Below, one piece after another: positions 58,183-64,000 of a DNA stretch of 64,000 bases; positions within the stretch are counted from its first letter, which is position 1, and every line of letters begins with the position of its first letter. Both the position numbers and the translations under genes were made by a program. This stretch comes from Branchiostoma belcheri (lineage: Eukaryota; Chordata; Leptocardii; Amphioxiformes; Branchiostomatidae): the NCBI RefSeq assembly GCF_001625305.1, contig NW_017803024.1, positions 526,511 to 590,510 of the forward strand, given 5' to 3'. The notes below the pieces were generated by a model. The model searched no databases and had not been told where the DNA came from. It saw only the letters and a list, made by a program, of their open reading frames with translations.

Positions 58183-61100
58183 ATGACATCAGTAGCAGTA
58201 CTAGGGGGAGGAATAACAGGACTGTCTGCTGCCTACTATCTCAGTAAGGCTACAAACATCGTCAATAAGGTAGGCCTGATCTATGTCTGTTTTTATTGGG
58301 GTTTTACAAAATGATCATGGTAAATACTAGTGCCTATGTGTAGCCAAACATTATACATACATTGTAGGGTAGAGGCTATAGCTAGGATCTTTTTTGCACT
58401 TTGGAGGTCAAGGGTTTATACCTCTGAGTTTATACCAAATGTGTACTTCTTTAGCTGCTTTTCTCTGCAAAGGTTTACTTTTCCTTTTATATGGAAGTTG
58501 CTGGCTGTTTAATGTTTGTTTGTTTGTTTGTTTATCTTAACGGGTTGTTCTGTTTAAAGGCAGCCAACTGTTAAATGTTTGTTTGTATGTTTATTCTCCA
58601 CAGGTTGTTCTCTTAGAAGCCAGTTTGCAGCTAATAAATGTTTGTCTTCCCCAGGTTGTTTTGCTCGAAAGCAGTTCGCGGCTGGGCGGATGGCTCCAGT
58701 CCACCAGGACCGAGGAAGGAGCGATATTTGAGCACGGACCGCGCAGTCTCAGGGTGGCAGGGGAGGCCGGGGCCAACGTCTTGGAGATGGTAAGAACTTT
58801 CACTTTCTTGTTGTTCTTCAAGACACTCAAATCTTACATCCTGGGGATGGTAAGATTTTTCTCTTTACTGTTGTTTCTCAATACAATAAAAGAATTACAT
58901 CCTGGAGATGGGAAAGGACTTACACTTTCTCAGGACATTAAGAAATTACTTCCAGGGGGTTGTAAGGACTCTCACATTTCTGCTGTTTCTTCAGACACAC
59001 AAATCCCTCTTCTGAGGTCAAATTTCAGTATACATGTAAGTAACAATATATACATGTATTTCCTGGCAGGTGAACTTTATGTACTTTGGATATTACAGGA
59101 TATTCTTCATGGCTGGTTGACCTTGAAGATGACCTTGGTTGTGTTCTATGTCCAGGCGGATGACCTTAGTTGTGTTCTATGTCCAGGCAGACGACCTTGG
59201 TTGTGTTCTATGACCAGGAAGATGACCTTGGTTGTGTTCTATGACCAGGAAGATGACCTTGGTTGTGTTCTATGTCCAGGAAGATGACCTTGGTTGTGTT
59301 CTATGTCCAGGCAGACGACCTTGGTTGTGTTCTATAACCAGGAAGATGACCTTGGTTGTGTTCTATGTCCAGGAAGATGACCTTGGTTATGTTCTATGTC
59401 CAGGCAGATGACCTTGGTTGTGTTCTATGTCCAGGCAGATGACCTTGGTTGTGTTCTATGTCCAGGCAGATGACCTTGGGTTGTCGGACCAGATCCTGCC
59501 GGTCCTGCCGAGTCATGAGGGGGCGAAGAATCGGTTCATCTACGCCGGCGGGAAACTGCACAAACTGCCCAGCAACTTCAGGTGAGAGGAAGCACTATTA
59601 TAATAAATCCAGATTATCTAGTTTCTCCACACTCAGTTATTGTCCTGTTTATTATCCCCATCTCTTGGGAAACTGCACAGACTGCCCAGCAACTTCAGGT
59701 GGGAGATGTGAGTTGTTTCAAGTTCAAGTTTCAAGTTTATTTATTTCACCAGGGAATACCTCAGATCCATTGATCTGCTTTTCAGGTATCCCTGGGCACA
59801 CATTAAAACATACAATTTCATAAAAATACAAATCGTACACAACAATATACAAAAACGTTACAAACATGTACATATACAACACAGTCGGTCTTTGGTCTCA
59901 ATCCTAACACAGGGAAAGTTTAGTCTGACTGTTTTTTCCTCCCACCCAGTGGCTTGTTCAGAAGAGAGGATTACTGTTTGGTCACCAGACTCAAACCTAA
60001 CAGGAACACAGGGAAAATGTAGCTTGCCTATTATTATTTTGTCCCCCCAGTGGCCTGTTCAGGAGATATGAGTTGTTTGGCCACCAGTCTCCTGCTCTGC
60101 TGGGTCTGAGAGAACCGTTTGTGGAGAGCAGACAGGAGTTTGGTCACTGGTAGAGTGTAGTTTGACTGTTGTTCTGCATGTCTCCACCCAGTGGCCTGTT
60201 CAGCAGATATGAGTTGTTTGGCCACCAGTCTCCTGCCCTGCTGGGTCTGAGAGAACCGTTTGTGAAGAGCAGACAGGAGGAGGGAGATGAGAGTGTGCAC
60301 AGCTTCTTCTGCAGGAGGCTCGGGAAACAGGTACAGTGAAACTTCAAATGTATGCTGTGAAGCTTACCACATAATCATAAACGATCAGTTAGTAGCTTCT
60401 TCTGTAGGAGGCACACAGGTAAGGCTTCTGTCTTTAACTCACTCAAGGAGTGTGGACAGTTTCTTCTGTCAGCACTCCTTGAGTCTACTGTCTCAAAACA
60501 AATCTTACTGTAATCGACAGTCTTGTGCAAATTCGAAAACAGATTATTTTATAAATATTATGTGCATTTCATAGCAATTCAATTTGTGGCTCTTGGATTT
60601 TGAAAAAGTCATGCCAAACTGAAAAATCAACATGAAGTAAAAGGCTGTACAGTCAAGTTTAACTTCAAGTTGGTAAACACAGTTTCAGATAGGGAATTTT
60701 CTAGAAACTTGAGGAAGCACTTGAGTAGAAATTTCATGACTTGACCCCAGAACTGAAAAGTTGATTAATTTCTTAGTACAAAGCATAATGAAAACTTATG
60801 TGTTGCTATTGAGTGAGAATAATGACTTTTCATTTCAGTTGACATAAAGTTTCCCTGTCTTACATTATCTCCCCTCCCCCCCTCCCAGTTTACAGATAAC
60901 GCCATAGACCCGATGGTCCGAGGTATCTATGCTGGCGACTGTCGGAAGCTGAGCATCCAGGCGCTGTTTCCCAGCATGCAACAGGCCGAGCGGATGAAAG
61001 GGTCCATCACGAGAGGGCTGCTGTTTGGTCCTAAGCAAAAAGGTTTGTAAAAAATCAAAGTGTTCTTAAAATAGTACAACTGTGGATTCATGTGGTATAA

Positions 61101-64000
61101 GTAGTAGTGTGTTCGGCTCAGGACCAAGAGGTTGCCGGTTCGAATACTACTGAGTCACCGATCTTGTGCCCTTGGGAAAGGCACTTCACACAACTTTCCT
61201 CACTTCACTGTATCTAGCTTCGGTCCCGTGTTTGGGGAGAGCCACGCCCTATGTACATTAAAGAACCCACCGCACTTATCAAAAAGAGTAAGGGTCCTTC
61301 AGCTGATTTAGTGATTGCCCCTGTCCTTGGCAATGTCTCCATAGTCTACAAATGAAAAAATCTACAATACGAGATTGTATACAGCAATTTTACAACGATT
61401 TGACCTGAATGAATAGTCAGATAATTCCAAACCATAGCAAGTATACAACAGTTTCATATTGACTGGACCTGTCCTTGGTGCTGATTCCATAATTTACTGA
61501 AGAAACAGTGAATTCAGGACATAATCACACAAAATTTGTGTTCTGTGTGGAAAACAATACTGTAGGCAGGTAGTTCTATACACTCTACAGTTTCACAGAG
61601 ATTGGACCTGTCCTTGGTGCTGATTTGACATATACATAAGAAACAGAAGTAAAAAGATAATCACACAAGCTATTTGCTTGCCACAACCCATAGATGGGAC
61701 TATGTCAAACATACAAGTTTCACAGTGATTGGGCCTGTCCTTGGTGCTGATTCTATAATCTACAAAATATCAGGGTTAACAAACATGATCACAAAAACTG
61801 GACCACAAACTATACACAGGGCTGTAACAGATAAAGATATACAACAGTTTCACAGAGATTGGGCCTGTCCTTGGTGCTGATTCCATAATCTACTAAAGAA
61901 TTAGTCCAGAAAAACACTTTGCAATAATTGGACCTTTCCTTGGTACTGATTTCACATCTACAAATGAGCCAGATAACTGAGTGTGTCTTGTGTATAGAAA
62001 GTAGTCCCAAAAAACACGCTCATAATGATCCTTGTTACTGATTTCACATGACCTGAACCAGATGTCTGTCACCATGGTAAATAGTGTAGGATTACATCAT
62101 GTAATGTTATAGCAGGAGGGATTTAGACTCCTGTCACCATATATATATGAATGTCTTTGAGTAAGAATAAGTAGAGCAGACCATATGCGAAGGTAAACAT
62201 TATGCATTTACCTTCTTGTTCAATCTGAGTGTGTCTTGTCTATAGGAACACCTCTCAAGATAAACTCTGAGCTCCTTCAGAAAGCTCAGAAGGAACGTTG
62301 GGCGCTGTGGTCTCTGAGGGAAGGTCTCGAGACGCTGGCCAGGTCCTTAAAGGAAAACCTGGAGAAGAGCGGGGTGGAACTTCTTACAGAGAGGAGGGTG
62401 GAGAGACTGGAGTTTGATACAACCGACCAGGTTGTACAGGTGAGTTATACAGGTGTAGGACAGGTGTAGGACAGGTGTATTATACAGGTGTGTTAGTACA
62501 GGTGTTAGGACAGGTGTTACAGGTAAGGAATGGGGTGGAACTTCTTACAGAGAGGAGGGTGGAGAGACTGGAGTTTGACACAACCGACCAGGTGGTGCAG
62601 GTGAGTTATACAGGTGTTACGACAGGTGTGTACAAATGAGTTAAACTGGTGTGTACAGGTGAGTTATAGAGGGGCTCATAGTACATCAGATCCTGTAAAG
62701 GTGAGTAGAACACTGTGTGCAGGTGAGTTACATAGGTGACTTATACAGGTGTGATATACAGGTAAGTTCTACAGGTGCTAGGACAGGTGTTACATGTAAG
62801 GTATGGGGTGGAACTTCTTACAGAGAGGAGGGTGGAGAGGCTGGAGTTTGCCACAACAGACCAGGTGGTGCAGGTGAGTTGTACAGGTGTTTGAACAGGT
62901 GTGTAAGGTGTTAGGACAGGTGTGTACTGGTGAGTTATACAGGTGTTACGACAGGTGTATATAGTACAGATGTGTAGGACAGGTGTACAGGTATGGACAA
63001 GTTGCACAGGTGAGTTATTCAGGTGGTACAGGTGGTGAGTTATACAGGTGTATACAGTGTGTTAGGACAGGTGTTACAGGTAAGGAATGGGGTGGAACTT
63101 CTCACAGAGAGGAGGGTGAGAGGCTGGAGTTTGACACAACCGACCAGGTGGTACAGGTGAATTCAACAGGTGAGTTATACAGGTGTTAGGACAGGTAAAT
63201 AGTATACATTTTAGTTAGTTTGGTATAAAGTATTTAGTACAGTGTGTACCTGTAGTCCTATTAGCGTATTAGTAGAGTACTAGTAGTTGCTGCTTCTCTT
63301 CCAGGAGATGCAAAATAAATATTATAATTAGATAAAGTCCCAATTTTTATCCTCATCAGATCTCAATTGATAAATCCTCACACAAACATGCAGAATTGAT
63401 CTTGTCTAGGGCATTGGGTGAATGCTAAAGACTGATGTACTTTACTTACTTTACTTTGTAGGGACCAGTAATGTACACAGTATAAGTGGTCAGAAGCCTT
63501 TTGCAATTATTTGACTGCCAGTTCGTAGATTCAGATTCTTCATGTTTTGTGTTTCCCTCCTCCACAGGTGAACACACTAGATGAACAGCTACATGTGAAC
63601 CATGTTATTTCTGCAGTACCCAGTCAGTGTAAGTACTGATGTTGTTTATCCTTTATTGGCTAAGGTTAGGACCAGGCATTGTTCTGGATATCTCATCTAT
63701 TTAACTATTTAACATTCTTGGAGGCTATCCAGAACCATGCTTGGTCCTAACCGTAACCTGTATAGGCATAGACTTAGATATAGTTAGGCATGGTTCTGGA
63801 ATATGAAAAAGACTATCCAGAACTGTGCCTGATCCTAACCCTATGTCGAACTTAATCAGACATTTAGCAAGATTGGTGCTGTTCTGTATGCATCTTACAC
63901 AGTCACCAAAACACTGCAAGTCAAAGCCTCTTATTCTTGAATAAGAAACCATGTTATCTAGTCAATGGGTTTTTCTTTCCTACCAGGTTTGTCTGCGATG
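58183..64000 (+). CDS. PPOX: Protoporphyrinogen oxidase (5' part, runs off the window)
   Basis: FAD flavoenzyme of the mitochondrial inner membrane; oxidises protoporphyrinogen IX to protoporphyrin IX, the penultimate step of haem synthesis. Exons 58183-58269, 58655-58789, 59466-59581, 60192-60330, 60889-61042, 62246-62439, 63568-63628, 63987-64000 (continues). Seen: dinucleotide-binding start [20 protein letters not shown] (GxGxxG-type), [92 protein letters not shown]. All match the order of human PPOX as I remember it. About 300 codons of some 480 are present. Nearly every exon edge in this gene is duplicated in the neighbouring intron. Confidence 0.93.
58540..58653 (+). repeat. Two extra copies of PPOX exon 2 start plus acceptor
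   Basis: gttgttctgtttaaaggcag (about 58544), gttgttctcttagaagccag (58604) and the real gttgttttgctcgaaagcag (58655) are tandem, joined by aaatgtttg-rich spacers. The middle copy keeps a full acceptor (ctccacag) and could code VVLLEAS. Confidence 0.8.
58790..59010 (+). repeat. Three extra copies of PPOX exon 2 end plus donor
   Basis: Units near 58840, 58901 and 58949 resemble the true junction ttggagatg|gtaagaac at 58781. The first decoy, ctggggatg|gtaagatt, keeps a usable donor. Confidence 0.78.
59130..59470 (+). repeat. 11 x 31-bp repeat of the PPOX exon 3 acceptor
   Basis: Unit tgaccttggttgtgttctat plus gtccaggcaga, exactly 31 bp, eleven times. It contains the intron end (ttctatgtccag) and the first exon bases (GCAGATGACCTTGG). 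The last copy supplies the used acceptor at 59466. Confidence 0.95.
59655..59706 (+). repeat. Extra copy of PPOX exon 3 end plus donor
   Basis: gggaaactgcacagactgcc cagcaacttcag|gtggga repeats the exon 3 end at 59550-59586. Confidence 0.88.
59715..59895 (-). mobile_element. Possible LINE 3' end (reverse)
   Basis: caagtttatttatttcacca then ccctgggcacacattaaaac; laid out like a reverse non-LTR 3' terminus. No ORF. Confidence 0.4.
59940..60160 (+). repeat. Two extra copies of PPOX exon 4 5' part plus acceptor
   Basis: cccagtggcctgttcaggag with 80 further near-identical bases at 60046-60135, and a more diverged copy at 59945-60000. Both precede the real exon start at 60192. Confidence 0.9.
60385..60428 (+). 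repeat. Extra copy of PPOX exon 4 end plus donor
   Basis: agcttcttctgtaggaggca cacag|gtaagg resembles the exon end at 60301-60336. Confidence 0.7.
61088..61308 (+). mobile_element. tRNA-derived SINE, copy 2
   Basis: B-box-like ggttcgaatac and body gatcttgtgcccttgggaaa, ggcacttcacacaactttcc as at 41105-41338. In PPOX intron 5. Confidence 0.75.
61430..61960. repeat. Degenerate tandem repeat in PPOX intron 5
   Basis: About five units with ttcacagagattggacctgt, ccttggtgctgattccataa and a tctac-aaa-aa end. Confidence 0.75.
62045..62215 (+). mobile_element. MITE family A, partial copy in PPOX intron 5
   Basis: ccagatgtctgtcaccatgg, ggagggatttagactcctgt, gagcagaccatatgcgaagg, ending 30 bp before the exon 6 acceptor. 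Confidence 0.55.
62440..63180 (+). repeat. Three extra copies of PPOX exon 6 end plus donor
   Basis: Copies near 62529, 62806 and 63089 repeat ggggtggaacttcttacaga through caggtggtgcag|gtgag (period about 280 bp), separated by acaggtg-rich spacers. The first two keep the reading frame ([15 protein letters not shown]); the last has lost one base. Confidence 0.92.

Noticed and set aside
58583..59287. 234-aa plus-strand ORF as a PPOX isoform
   Set aside because: It contains PPOX exon 2 but continues through decoy donors and the 31-bp array; splice-phased exons give the conserved protein.
59130..59470. CRISPR-like regular repeat array
   Set aside because: Contiguous 31-bp units without spacers, in an intron of a eukaryotic gene.

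Overview
This is a eukaryotic nuclear window, read as an amphioxus (Branchiostoma) genomic segment. Reasons: intron-rich genes with GT-AG junctions, chordate-like orthologues of NPC1, PEF1, XRCC5 and PPOX, an amphioxus-style single-exon LRR transmembrane receptor, a nested TNFR/ZU5/death-domain receptor, and dense short inverted-repeat elements and minisatellites. The species is inferred from content; no marker in the window proves it.

Layout. 1-7486: no recognisable gene; tandem repeats and foldback/MITE elements. 7487-26756 (-): NPC1, the lysosomal cholesterol exporter; 23 coding exons reconstructed (about 1362 aa), with one 1-nt frameshift in exon 10. 26757-27602: short divergent promoter region. 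27603-29753 (+): PEF1 (peflin), 5 exons, 236 aa. 29754-34677: intergenic, with nested tandem duplications that include a decayed copy of the 5' end of the next gene. 34678-37731 (+): single-exon LRR type I membrane protein, 1017 aa. 37732-40973: its probable 3' UTR, then low-information sequence. 40974-56932 (-): XRCC5 (Ku80), 21 coding exons found, last few codons not located, one 1-nt frameshift in exon 2. Nested on the opposite strand inside its 6.2-kb intron 8, 48795-52239 (+): a three-exon receptor with a Fn14-like cysteine module, one membrane span and a ZU5-UPA-death-domain tail. 56933-58182: divergent promoter region. 58183-64000 (+): PPOX (protoporphyrinogen oxidase), 8 exons, running off the window.

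Two things stand out. First, the nested receptor joins a TWEAK-receptor-type ectodomain to an UNC5/PIDD-type death module, an architecture I do not recognise. Second, many exon-intron junctions of NPC1, XRCC5 and PPOX lie inside tandem repeats whose unit contains part of the exon plus its splice site, giving arrays of decoy donors or acceptors (11 x 31 bp at PPOX exon 3; 5 x 43 bp at NPC1 exon 22). The four conserved genes serve unrelated housekeeping roles (sterol export, Ca2+ sensing, DNA end joining, haem synthesis), so this is a chromosomal neighbourhood and not an operon. All exon boundaries were derived by hand from splice signals, reading phase and remembered family sequence.
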